Positions 1 through 5,004 of a DNA stretch of 5,004 nucleotides are shown piece by piece. This stretch comes from PVC group bacterium (GTDB lineage: Bacteria > Verrucomicrobiota > Kiritimatiellia > CAIKKV01 > PXCX01): assembly GCA_003567575.1 (NCBI GenBank), contig PWZG01000620.1, positions 1 to 5,004 on the forward strand, in the 5' to 3' direction. Each line of letters starts with the position of its first letter. Positions within the stretch are counted from its first letter, which is position 1. The notes under the pieces were generated by a model that did no database searches, was not told the origin of the DNA, and saw nothing but the letters and a program-made list of their open reading frames with translations. The translations under genes were made by a program, and so were the position numbers.

Positions 1-979
1 CAACCCGTAGACCGGCCCCGTGCGGGGCATCGTAAGTCGTGAGGTTCCCCGCAATCGTGCTGCTCTCGATCAGGCCGCCGTTTTCCAGAACCACCCCGGC
101 GCCGGCGCCTGCCTGCCTGCCTGGCCAGGGCCGGTTCTCGTTGAACGCAATCAGGCAATTCCGAATCGTCAACGCCCGGCCGGAGGCATGCCCGACACCG
201 GCGCTGGTCGAGACGGGAGAACCATGGCTAAAAACCTCGGTGACATTACTGACGATCATGGAGTGTTCTATCCGTAAACCGCCATTTGCCAGGTAAGCCC
301 CGCCGCCACGCATGCTCGTTTGATTTCCTTGGTATACGCGATTGTTTTCAATGCGGCTGTTTCGCACCACAACCGTTCCATGATTGACATACAATCCGCC
401 TCCGGAACCCCAGTTTCTGAATGCGCTGCTGCGCATTTCATTGTCGCGAATAACGCAATCAACGATGGTGACATCCGAATGATTGGCACGGATGCCTCCC
501 CCCCCATCGGTTGCATCTCCGATGTGATGCCCGCCGGTCACCGTCACATGTTCCAGCCGGCAGTTACCCAAATCCTCCATGAGCATCACCCGGAAATCGC
601 CGTACGCAGCATCGCGACGCAACACCGTCGGCCATTGATCCGGGTTGTGGCCGCCGGGAGTACCGCCAACGCCTTCATACCCGCCCCGCACGATCACATT
701 CGTCTGGTCGACCCAGCTCAAGGCATTTGTCAGATCAAAGGTATGTCCGGCCAGATGGATGATATTCGTGACCCCGGGCGTCACGTTGTCCAGCGCATCC
801 TGGACATTAGTAAACGCCGTTGCCCAGCTTGTGCCATCGGAAGTCGCGACCTCGTTGGTGACGACATACCACGACACCGGTTCGGCCCCGGCCGTCCCCA
901 GCGCCATCCAGCCGGCCAGCAGGATTCCGAGCCATTGCGTAACGAACATCGCTCCTATCGCTGATCGATTTGCGGTCAT
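1..979 (-). CDS. Secreted right-handed parallel beta-helix repeat protein, 3' end outside window
   Basis: An open frame of 326 codons runs from ATG at 979 to the left edge with no stop, so the gene is partial at its C-terminus. Residues 1-32 form a signal peptide: basic N-region with Arg5, hydrophobic core WLGILLAGWMALG, cleavage predicted after AGA32. The mature start contains GTSWATAFTNVQ (49-60), a motif common at the start of secreted beta-helix (choice-of-anchor type) proteins of PVC bacteria. From about residue 145 the protein is a series of rungs, each with a Gly-rich turn (GGGI, GGGLYV, GGGAYL, GAGVV, GAGLRV) followed by a strand such as VTIVDCVIRDN, VVVRNSRIENN, LRIEHSMIVSN or LTIRNCLIAFN. 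This is the pectate-lyase-like right-handed beta-helix pattern. No catalytic residues are assignable, so it may be a lyase, a carbohydrate binder or a surface protein. AGGGAGG lies 7 nt before the ATG, and a promoter and operator lie 100-170 bp upstream. A G8 tract and an (AGGC)4 tract lie in frame. The fold is well supported; the substrate is unknown. Confidence 0.86.
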   Translation of the reverse strand, partial: MTANRSAIGAMFVTQWLGILLAGWMALGTAGAEPVSWYVVTNEVATSDGTSWATAFTNVQDALDNVTPGVTNIIHLAGHTFDLTNALSWVDQTNVIVRGGYEGVGGTPGGHNPDQWPTVLRRDAAYGDFRVMLMEDLGNCRLEHVTVTGGHHIGDATDGGGGIRANHSDVTIVDCVIRDNEMRSSAFRNWGSGGGLYVNHGTVVVRNSRIENNRVYQGNQTSMRGGGAYLANGGLRIEHSMIVSNVTEVFSHGSPVSTSAGVGHASGRALTIRNCLIAFNENRPWPGRQAGAGAGVVLENGGLIESSTIAGNLTTYDAPHGAGLRV

Positions 980-985
980 GTCAAA

Positions 986-993
986 TCCTCCCT
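986..993 (-). promoter_or_regulatory. Ribosome binding site of the beta-helix gene
   Basis: On the minus strand AGGGAGGA ends six nucleotides before the ATG at 979. This is a strong anti-16S match at good spacing and fixes the start codon. The equivalent site before the truncated paralogue (GGAGGG, 3416..3411) sits at nearly the same distance, supporting both starts. Confidence 0.8.
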
Positions 994-1029
994 GGTTACC
1001 GGCTGGGTTATTTTTGTTTCGAGGAATGG

Positions 1030-1053
1030 CACGCCGATGCCTGTCGACCGGCG
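1030..1053 (-). promoter_or_regulatory. Conserved 5'-leader motif, copy 1
   Basis: In the untranslated leader, a 24-nt element (minus strand: CGCCGGT, three variable bases, CAGGCA, then CG.CGTG) matches 3454..3477 at 19 of 24 positions. In both leaders it lies exactly 51 nt before the start codon (1030 to 979, and 3454 to 3403). In this copy CGCCG at the 5' end and CGGCG near the 3' end could pair into a hairpin, but copy 2 does not keep that pairing. It could be a cis-acting RNA or DNA site, or just remaining homology of duplicated leaders. Confidence 0.4.
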
Positions 1054-1075
1054 GATCTGCCGCCTCTTGTGACAT

Positions 1076-1084
1076 ACTATACCA
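1076..1084 (-). promoter_or_regulatory. Extended -10 promoter of the beta-helix gene
   Basis: The minus strand reads TGG TATAGT, which fits the TGnTATAAT extended -10 class. No good -35 hexamer lies 16-18 bp upstream. Instead a CGTCATCC box (1109..1102) occupies that position, consistent with an activator-dependent promoter. Predicted transcription start is near 1069, giving a leader of about 90 nt. The paralogous promoter at 3514..3522 has the same element at the same distance from its box. Confidence 0.6.
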
Positions 1085-1101
1085 TACATCGGCGGATTTG
1101 T

Positions 1102-1149
1102 GGATGACGTTTATGTGCGAATTCCGCGATTTTGATGACGGATATTAGC
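1102..1149 (-). promoter_or_regulatory. Direct-repeat operator, copy 1 (probable activator site)
   Basis: Two CGTCATC boxes lie in the same orientation: distal at 1140..1134 inside a 25-bp block (1149..1125) identical to 3587..3563, and proximal at 1109..1103. They are exactly 31 bp apart, about three helical turns. The distal block reads GCTAATATCCGTCATC then AAAATCGCG. The 15 bases between the 25-bp block and the proximal box agree with copy 2 at only about half of positions, except for an ATT(C/T)GCA core. The proximal box overlaps the -35 position of the promoter at 1076..1084. An AraC/XylS-type activator would fit, but no regulator gene is in the window. Confidence 0.6.
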
Positions 1150-1394
1150 GGACGGTGTTTTTTTCGGGGGGTTAAGCGTATCCGAGGAAGGGCAGCGATT
1201 AAGAGTGCGCGTAAGAATGTCGATTAAATGTAAGGATCCCGCGATGCTACAGGTTCGCCAAAATCAAACAATGTGACGCCCTTGGCATACAGACACTTTA
1301 CTCCCACATCTCAACTGTTACAGCACTAAATAATCCGCTTTTCGGTCGGCTAAGACCCCATTTCGCCCCCAAAACACACGCATCCATTGCATTA
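1150..1394. other. Gene-poor interval of about 245 bp, possible remnant DNA
   Basis: No credible gene is seen on either strand. Short open stretches exist on the minus strand, for example about 37 codons starting near 1434 and about 27 codons ending near 1230, but neither has a recognisable product and both fall within chance expectation. The half next to the operator is richer in A/T and holds a repeated CGATTAA (1196..1202 and 1220..1226). The interval starts where the truncated URO-D-like gene ends, so it may be the junction or residue of the event that removed that gene's 3' part. I see no complete insertion-sequence end and no clear intrinsic terminator. Confidence 0.45.
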
Positions 1395-1907
1395 TCAGCA
1401 TGTTATCGACGCCAAGCGTCGATCTGCGCTGTTATAAAAAAAGGCGAATGCCGTTGAACCGGCGGGCGCCTGATCACCCCATGCCGACGGATACTGCCGA
1501 CGGTATCGCTGATAGATCACGTCTTCACTGGAGTAATCCGCGCTTTCCATGACCTGCCAGCCGCGGAAATCGGCGTGTTCAAGCGGGCTGAACCGCAGCA
1601 TCGCTTCCTGGGATTCGAAGCGTTGGACCGCCTCTTGCTGTTGCCAATGATCGCGCAATGTATCACCCCAGCGTCCTTTCCCCTGGTCGGTCTGCTCCTC
1701 GGGTCTGGGTTTGGGGTCATCGGATTCCGGAATCCCGAGCCTGAGTTCGGGATATAGTTCCCGCAATTTCAGGCGACACTGGCGGGGATGCGCATAATGA
1801 TCGATTCCCGTCAGATAAGTTTCCGCGTCGGGATTCGACCAGTGTTCCCAGTGAACGATTTGTTTCGGGCCTTTGCCCATATAACTTTGATAAATTGGAT
1901 CATTCAT
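1395..1907 (-). pseudogene. URO-D-fold protein gene truncated after about 160 codons
   Basis: ATG at 1907 opens a 170-residue frame ending at TGA 1397..1395. The N-terminal sequence (KGPKQIVHWEHWSNPDAETY at residues 14-33, LRELYPEL, GIPE, then QYPSAWGDQAPAGSTA near 140) resembles long uroporphyrinogen-decarboxylase-family proteins of PVC bacteria, which are usually over 350 residues. After FYN (codon ending at 1431) the expected barrel continuation is absent. It is replaced by SADRRLASITC, encoded largely by a perfect hairpin. The missing part would hold most of the TIM barrel and the metal or substrate site, so the product should be inactive. It starts 24 nt after the preceding URO-D gene stops, so the two were probably co-transcribed. 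No good ribosome binding site is seen close to the ATG; AAGGAAG is about 20 nt away. An alternative is a genuine short protein, which I consider less likely. Confidence 0.6.
1405..1423. repeat. Perfect 8-bp inverted repeat with 3-nt loop
   Basis: ATCGACGC-CAA-GCGTCGAT forms a perfect 8-bp stem with a three-base loop. It lies at the end of the truncated URO-D-like frame, a few bases beyond the point where family similarity stops. No T-run follows it on either strand, so it is not a standard intrinsic terminator. It could be a recombination or element-end hairpin, or a transcript-stabilising structure. Confidence 0.55.
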
Positions 1908-1931
1908 GTTGGTGTCTTTATTCAGTCTTCC

Positions 1932-3167
1932 TTAATATGCCTCCACCAGTTCCATGGCCATTTTGCTCCAGTCAATAATTCTTTGCGGCTGGTAACGCAC
2001 GGTGCTGATATCTTTGAGGATGATCTCCAGCGGGCAGCCGTGTTTTTTGCATTGGCCGACAACGTTGCGCAGTTCTTCCCCTGCCTCTTCCAGCGCGACG
2101 TTTGAGGCGGCCAGCAAAGCGGGATTCGGCTTGCATGAATATACGTAATCACGCCCGATTTCCGCCGCGCCGCGCTCCCGGTCGGACCAGGGGCTCATGG
2201 ATACCTTGCGCAGATTGGGAAGCCGGCGAACCTGCGCCATTTTGCCGTCCAGCGGTTCGCAGCAGCCATAATAAACCAGGCCGAACCGTTCGCAGATTCG
2301 TCGGGTATAGTCCACCTCGAACGCTTTAAGCATGGCGGGGGAGACGGAGCAGAACATCTGAGCCAGACCGAACATCCATAGATCGCGGGTTCGCGGTTTT
2401 GCCGGATCATAGCCGGGCGCCGGCAAGTCATCGGTATAGGCGCCAGTGCAGTGAATAATGTTCTGAGGTCCACAAAGCAATCCCTGCTGCTCCAACTGAT
2501 CCAACATATCCAGGACGGCATCGGTCAGACGTGCGACCAGCCGGTGCATGAATTCCGGGCGGTCTACCAACGCGTAAAGTGCTTCCTCCACACCCATCCA
2601 TGAACTGATGGGATCCCATAATCCGACATAAGGCTGCACACCCTCGATTTTAATTTCCAGGCAGTCGTCGAAAATATCGTGAGCCATCGAAAGCCGGCGT
2701 TCAGTTTCGTCCCGATCATGACTGACAACCGGGACACGGATTTTTTCCAGATCTTCTTCGTTTTGGAACTGGTTGGTGTACTTATGCGCTACCACGGCGC
2801 TGGCTGGATCGGTTACGGCCGTTTCTTCCTGGACCTCGATCCCTAATCCGGTACTGTGAACGGCTTTGCGAACCTGAATATAAGGTTCCACCACCCTATC
2901 CACCGGAAAATGCCGCCACTGAAACAGAATGCGGCGCAGATCCTGCTCATATTGCCGGCATTCAGGATTCCCGCAACGCAAGGTCAGTTCATCATCGATA
3001 GTCATCTCGTGCCAGCAAAGCTGGTCGATCATCACCATCGGACGTTCAGGTTGCAGACCGTTTAGCTTTCGCCAGAGCCGTCGTTTTGTCTCCTGCACCG
3101 GTAGGGCGGCGATTTCCGCCGTTTGCATCGCAAGCTCTCTCAATATGTCGACATCACGTTTGTCCAT
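1932..3167 (-). CDS. Uroporphyrinogen decarboxylase-fold family protein (COG0407-like)
   Basis: This full-length TIM-barrel protein of the URO-D / corrinoid methyltransferase superfamily has 411 residues from ATG 3167, or 419 from an ATG at 3191. I prefer 3167: AGGAG (3183..3179) precedes it, and the eight extra codons of the longer form contain that site. The N-terminus (ILRELAMQTAEIAALP, then RPMVMIDQLCWHEM) is typical of a PVC-bacterial branch unlikely to make haem. Numbered from 3167: a central IIHCTGAYTDDLP segment around 238; VYYGCCEPLDGKM near 299-311 with Cys302-Cys303; SCKPNP with Cys345. In methyltransferases of this fold, an H-x-C and a later Cys bind zinc; the Cys pair and Cys345 are candidates for that role, but this is inference. 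Substrate is unknown; a methyl transfer or decarboxylation step linked to glycan metabolism is possible. It lies immediately downstream of the truncated beta-helix gene and upstream of a truncated URO-D-like gene, probably one transcript. Confidence 0.78.
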   Translation of the reverse strand: MDKRDVDILRELAMQTAEIAALPVQETKRRLWRKLNGLQPERPMVMIDQLCWHEMTIDDELTLRCGNPECRQYEQDLRRILFQWRHFPVDRVVEPYIQVRKAVHSTGLGIEVQEETAVTDPASAVVAHKYTNQFQNEEDLEKIRVPVVSHDRDETERRLSMAHDIFDDCLEIKIEGVQPYVGLWDPISSWMGVEEALYALVDRPEFMHRLVARLTDAVLDMLDQLEQQGLLCGPQNIIHCTGAYTDDLPAPGYDPAKPRTRDLWMFGLAQMFCSVSPAMLKAFEVDYTRRICERFGLVYYGCCEPLDGKMAQVRRLPNLRKVSMSPWSDRERGAAEIGRDYVYSCKPNPALLAASNVALEEAGEELRNVVGQCKKHGCPLEIILKDISTVRYQPQRIIDWSKMAMELVEAY

Positions 3168-3178
3168 GAAATGAATTT

Positions 3179-3183
3179 CTCCT
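3179..3183 (-). promoter_or_regulatory. Ribosome binding site deciding the URO-D start
   Basis: AGGAG lies 11 nt before ATG 3167, slightly long but usable. The upstream in-frame ATG at 3191 has no comparable site. It sits only two bases after the TAA of the truncated beta-helix frame, so re-initiation by coupled translation at 3191 remains an alternative. Confidence 0.5.
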
Positions 3184-3193
3184 ACTCCCATGA

Positions 3194-3403
3194 TTATTTC
3201 TCGCGAAAGATCGGCAGCGTTGCCTGGATATTACTGGAAGCATTCGCCCAGCTCGAACCGTTCTTATCGCCCGCGCCGTCGGGCGTGAGATAGTGAATTA
3301 CCGGATCGGCCCATGCCGTCCCCAGCGCCAGCCAACCGGACAGCAGAATTCCGAGCCATTGCGTGATGAACCTCGCGCCTATTCCCGATCGATTTGCGTG
3401 CAT
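3194..3403 (-). pseudogene. Truncated secreted beta-helix protein (signal peptide plus mature start)
   Basis: ATG 3403 opens 69 codons ending at TAA 3196..3194. Residues 1-32 are a signal peptide (core WLGILLSGWLALG, cleavage after AWA32) nearly the same as that of the gene at 979..1. The two proteins align without gaps to Leu63 (HYLTPDGAGDKNGSSWANAS, then NIQATL), after which this one ends with six unrelated residues, PIFREK. All beta-helix rungs are missing. The stop lies two bases before one possible start of the URO-D gene. GGAGGG precedes the ATG, and a promoter and operator matching those of the longer gene lie upstream, so expression signals are intact. I read it as the 5' remnant of a beta-helix gene fused by deletion to the URO-D upstream region. 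A true small secreted peptide or a coupling leader for the downstream gene is possible. Confidence 0.7.
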
Positions 3404-3410
3404 GGTAAAT

Positions 3411-3416
3411 CCCTCC
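3411..3416 (-). promoter_or_regulatory. Ribosome binding site of the truncated beta-helix frame
   Basis: GGAGGG ends seven nucleotides before ATG 3403. It supports 3403 as the start rather than upstream in-frame ATGs (such as 3496), because the signal peptide then aligns exactly with the paralogue at 979..1. Confidence 0.75.
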
Positions 3417-3453
3417 GTTATTCCCGGATTGATGATTTTTCCATTGTAAAAAA

Positions 3454-3477
3454 CACGGCGGTGCCTGATAACCGGCG
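3454..3477 (-). promoter_or_regulatory. Conserved 5'-leader motif, copy 2
   Basis: This is the counterpart of 1030..1053, with 19 of 24 bases the same and the same 51-nt distance to its start codon. The terminal CGCCG/CGGCG pairing possible in copy 1 is lost here; a weaker CGGT/ACCG pairing remains. The distance to the -10 element is 14 nt longer than in copy 1, so the motif is anchored to the start codon rather than to the promoter. Confidence 0.4.
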
Positions 3478-3513
3478 AGCCCAAATATCTCAACATTGGT
3501 CACCACTTGTATG

Positions 3514-3522
3514 AGTATACCA
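3514..3522 (-). promoter_or_regulatory. Extended -10 promoter for truncated beta-helix / URO-D genes
   Basis: The minus strand reads TGG TATACT, an extended -10 with no good -35; the proximal CGTCATCC box occupies that position. Spacing from box to -10 equals that of the promoter at 1076..1084 (20 bp between them in both). Predicted start is near 3507. With no terminator seen before 3191, it probably transcribes the URO-D gene pair as well. Confidence 0.6.
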
Positions 3523-3539
3523 CATGTTCAACAAAATAT

Positions 3540-3587
3540 GGATGACGAATAGTTGCAAATAGCGCGATTTTGATGACGGATATTAGC
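3540..3587 (-). promoter_or_regulatory. Direct-repeat operator, copy 2
   Basis: The 25-bp block 3587..3563 is identical to 1149..1125, and CGTCATC boxes at 3578..3572 and 3547..3541 are again exactly 31 bp apart. The block begins inside the last codons of the heparinase-family gene and includes its TAA stop (3585..3583), so the operator directly abuts the upstream gene. A shared activator controlling both promoters is the simplest reading. Confidence 0.6.
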
Positions 3588-5004
3588 AGCGACCCAACGG
3601 AAACGTCTCTGGATAGGGTCGAATGTGCGGATCATAAGGTTTTAAATAGGTCCCATGAACACAGCACCCTTCGAGCACCCGGCCATCCGTCCGCATGCGC
3701 AAGTGGACCAGTGACGAATCGGTCTCAAAACCGCCCTGACTGCCCAGCATCACCCCGAAGTTGCAGCCCCAGTGGATCTCATCCGCCGTGCCGTCGCCCC
3801 ACGCAAGACGGACATAACCGGTCTTGCCCATCGGGGAGCGCGCATCGACCTGGACTTCAGGGGCTTCCCGTCCCCGGAACGGAACCATAATGCTGACGCA
3901 ATAGTCATGCTGTTGGTGCATGCGGGGCGTACGGATTACGAGTTGCGGCGCCGGTCGTTGATTCTTGATATCCGGCTCCCAGCGCTTACGCGGTTCCGGG
4001 ACCCATCCCCGCAACGGATTCATTGATCCGCGGTGCACATCATAGCGGGAATTATCGGGTCGGATGGGTGTAAGAACCAACAAACCGGCATCCCGCCAGT
4101 GGGCCGTGATGCGATTCCGATCCGGTTGTACATCCACCGTGGCATCGGGCGCCAATTGCCAGACACACTCAAACGAAGGCCGCTCGCCGGCCGGATCGTC
4201 CGGACGAAGCGGCAAGCGCAGCATGCTATCGGCCACAAACGCGAAGCGGTCATGAACCCAAAACAGCAGGCGCGCATGTTGCGCCCAAATCCCGTTCGCG
4301 GCGGATGTAAAATCCCAATTACGCTTGATATCCCAATATCCTCCCTCATAGACCGAAAACACGGCATCATATCCGGGCGCGAAATGCGTTTCAAAGCGGC
4401 TGGGATTCGTCGGCGACTGGCTGAAACCGTTCAAATTGCATGTGCTATGCGCTCGGGTTGAGGCGCCGTATTCGCCCCATTCCGGTTCACCATAATACGG
4501 CCAGCCCGGATCAATCACCATACTCCGACGATGGGCGTGCAATTGAACGCTGTTACGACTCAAGTGGCAATGGCCACCGCCCCAACGGGTCGCGTCGAAA
4601 CTCAACCACGTCGCGTCCGCATCCCAGCCGGTGCGCATAAAAGCAAGCCCGGCATCCGGGTAAGTCTGACTGATGGGAGGCCGATCAAGCGACAAACCGC
4701 ACTCGCTCCGGAATCGTTCCCAGCGATACGGCCGTTGTCCGCGATCCCATGCCGACACAAGATCGTCCTCGATATCCCCCGCAAATTCGGTCTGACTGTC
4801 ATGCAAACCGCACAGATAACCGTTCGGTTTCCTGCATGCCAAGGTAAAATCGAATATCTCGCGCAAACGGTCGAGCGTCATCGCCAGCCCCAACTCGGGC
4901 ATCCGGCAACCGATGCGATAAAGCAAGAGATACGACTCGGCCACATTGGCATGATAACTCGGGATGCATTCGCAATGAACGCCGTCGGGTAAAAACTGAC
5001 GGAA
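3583..5004 (-). CDS. Heparinase II/III-family polysaccharide lyase, 5' end outside window
   Basis: The frame is open from the right edge to TAA 3585..3583, giving 473 residues of a protein whose start lies outside. A GTG at 4944 is internal, because family sequence continues upstream of it (FLPDGVHCECIPSYHANV, matching the DG-x-E-x-sPxYH motif at the end of the alpha-toroid catalytic domain). Numbered from the edge, the beta-sandwich part carries GGGHCHLSRNSVQLHAH with His145 and His147, Asp165 in IDPG, and His186 in RAHST. The two His and the Asp have the spacing (20 and 18) recalled for the catalytic His and zinc ligands of heparinase II, so the enzyme looks active. These enzymes cleave uronic-acid-containing polysaccharides by beta-elimination, in the periplasm or outside the cell. 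Substrate (glycosaminoglycan, alginate or other) cannot be told. The stop codon lies inside the operator of the next gene. Confidence 0.85.
   Translation of the reverse strand, partial: FRQFLPDGVHCECIPSYHANVAESYLLLYRIGCRMPELGLAMTLDRLREIFDFTLACRKPNGYLCGLHDSQTEFAGDIEDDLVSAWDRGQRPYRWERFRSECGLSLDRPPISQTYPDAGLAFMRTGWDADATWLSFDATRWGGGHCHLSRNSVQLHAHRRSMVIDPGWPYYGEPEWGEYGASTRAHSTCNLNGFSQSPTNPSRFETHFAPGYDAVFSVYEGGYWDIKRNWDFTSAANGIWAQHARLLFWVHDRFAFVADSMLRLPLRPDDPAGERPSFECVWQLAPDATVDVQPDRNRITAHWRDAGLLVLTPIRPDNSRYDVHRGSMNPLRGWVPEPRKRWEPDIKNQRPAPQLVIRTPRMHQQHDYCVSIMVPFRGREAPEVQVDARSPMGKTGYVRLAWGDGTADEIHWGCNFGVMLGSQGGFETDSSLVHLRMRTDGRVLEGCCVHGTYLKPYDPHIRPYPETFPLGRC

Larger units (their letters stand above)
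791..1149 (-). repeat. Duplicated operator-promoter-leader-signal peptide module, copy 1
   Basis: This segment is homologous to 3215..3587 in the same orientation. Correspondence runs from the identical 25-bp operator block, through the -10 element, leader motif and ribosome binding site, to codon 63 of the coding region. The only length difference is a 14-nt difference in the leader between the -10 and the 24-nt motif. The signal-peptide codons agree at roughly five in six bases by eye. The two proteins align without gaps to residue 63 (shared G49, S51-W52-A53, A55, N58, Q60, L63). Confidence 0.75.
3215..3587 (-). repeat. Duplicated operator-promoter-leader-signal peptide module, copy 2
   Basis: This is the homologue of 791..1149 in the same orientation. 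It is 14 nt longer because of the leader segment between the -10 and the 24-nt motif. Homology ends at codon 63 of the truncated beta-helix frame; the following bases belong to the region before the URO-D gene. Confidence 0.75.

Noticed and set aside
320..964. Long plus-strand open frame of 214 codons
   Set aside because: It lies wholly opposite the beta-helix gene, whose minus-strand frame has a signal peptide, ribosome binding site and clear repeat pattern; the plus-strand product is compositionally odd and without recognisable motifs.
1030..1064. Competing hairpins in the copy 1 leader (GGCGG/CCGCC at 1050..1064 and CGCCG/CGGCG within 1032..1053), as a riboswitch-like switch
   Set aside because: Copy 2 of the leader keeps neither pairing and shows no compensating changes, so structure conservation is not supported; only the primary-sequence motif is reported.
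1213..1294. Minus-strand stretch of about 27 codons (ending with FGEPVASRDPYI) as the C-terminus of a lost gene
   Set aside because: The open length is within chance expectation, it starts right after an in-frame stop, and I cannot place it in any family.
1405..1423. Intrinsic transcription terminator after the truncated URO-D gene
   Set aside because: The stem is perfect but no T-run follows on either strand; the A/T run nearby is on the wrong side for the minus-strand transcript.
3583..4944. GTG at 4944 as start of the lyase
   Set aside because: The same frame stays open to the window edge and codes for family-typical sequence (PDGVHCE, PSYH) upstream of the GTG, so this codon is an internal Val.
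4531..4992. Plus-strand open frame of 153 codons
   Set aside because: Antisense shadow of the heparinase-family gene, which has the conserved His and Asp motifs.

Overview
All convincing genes in this window lie on the minus strand. Read in transcription order, from high to low coordinates, they are: the 3'-terminal part of a heparinase II/III-family polysaccharide lyase (5004..3583); an operator/promoter region; a 69-codon truncated gene for a secreted parallel beta-helix protein (3403..3194); a full-length uroporphyrinogen-decarboxylase-fold (URO-D, COG0407-like) protein (3167..1932); a second URO-D-like gene cut off after about 160 codons (1907..1395); a gene-poor stretch; a second copy of the operator/promoter region; and a secreted beta-helix repeat protein that runs off the left edge (979..1). 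The last gene is open across the whole left fifth of the window.

The gene content suggests the PVC superphylum, most likely Lentisphaerota, Kiritimatiellota or a related Verrucomicrobiota or Planctomycetota lineage. Families of secreted beta-helix proteins opening with a GTSWA..A-type motif, multiple COG0407 paralogues and heparinase II/III-like lyases are common together in glycan-degrading members of these phyla. This assignment is an inference from gene families, not from a marker gene. Strong GGAGG-type ribosome binding sites are visible upstream of both beta-helix starts.

The most notable structure is a duplicated 5' module. The segment at 1149..791 (minus) and the one at 3587..3215 (minus) are homologous along their length. 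Each carries, in order: an identical 25-bp block; a second CGTCATC box exactly 31 bp from the CGTCATC inside that block; an extended -10 element (TGG + TATAGT or TATACT) at identical spacing from the boxes; a 24-nt leader motif exactly 51 nt from the start codon; a GGAGG-type site; and the same 32-residue signal peptide followed by the start of the mature protein, colinear to residue 63. In one copy the module drives a long beta-helix protein. In the other the coding part stops at residue 69, just before the URO-D gene, so the module now sits where the promoter of the URO-D pair should be. This looks either like promoter capture by deletion or like a portable regulated secretion cassette. The operator has the geometry expected of an activator binding direct repeats on one face of the helix, three turns apart, next to a promoter lacking a good -35 element.

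Functionally the window looks like part of a polysaccharide-degradation locus in partial decay: an intact lyase end, an intact secreted beta-helix protein (possible carbohydrate-binding or surface protein), one intact URO-D-fold putative methyltransferase or decarboxylase, and two truncated genes. No RNA genes, CRISPR arrays, complete insertion sequences or replication origins were found.
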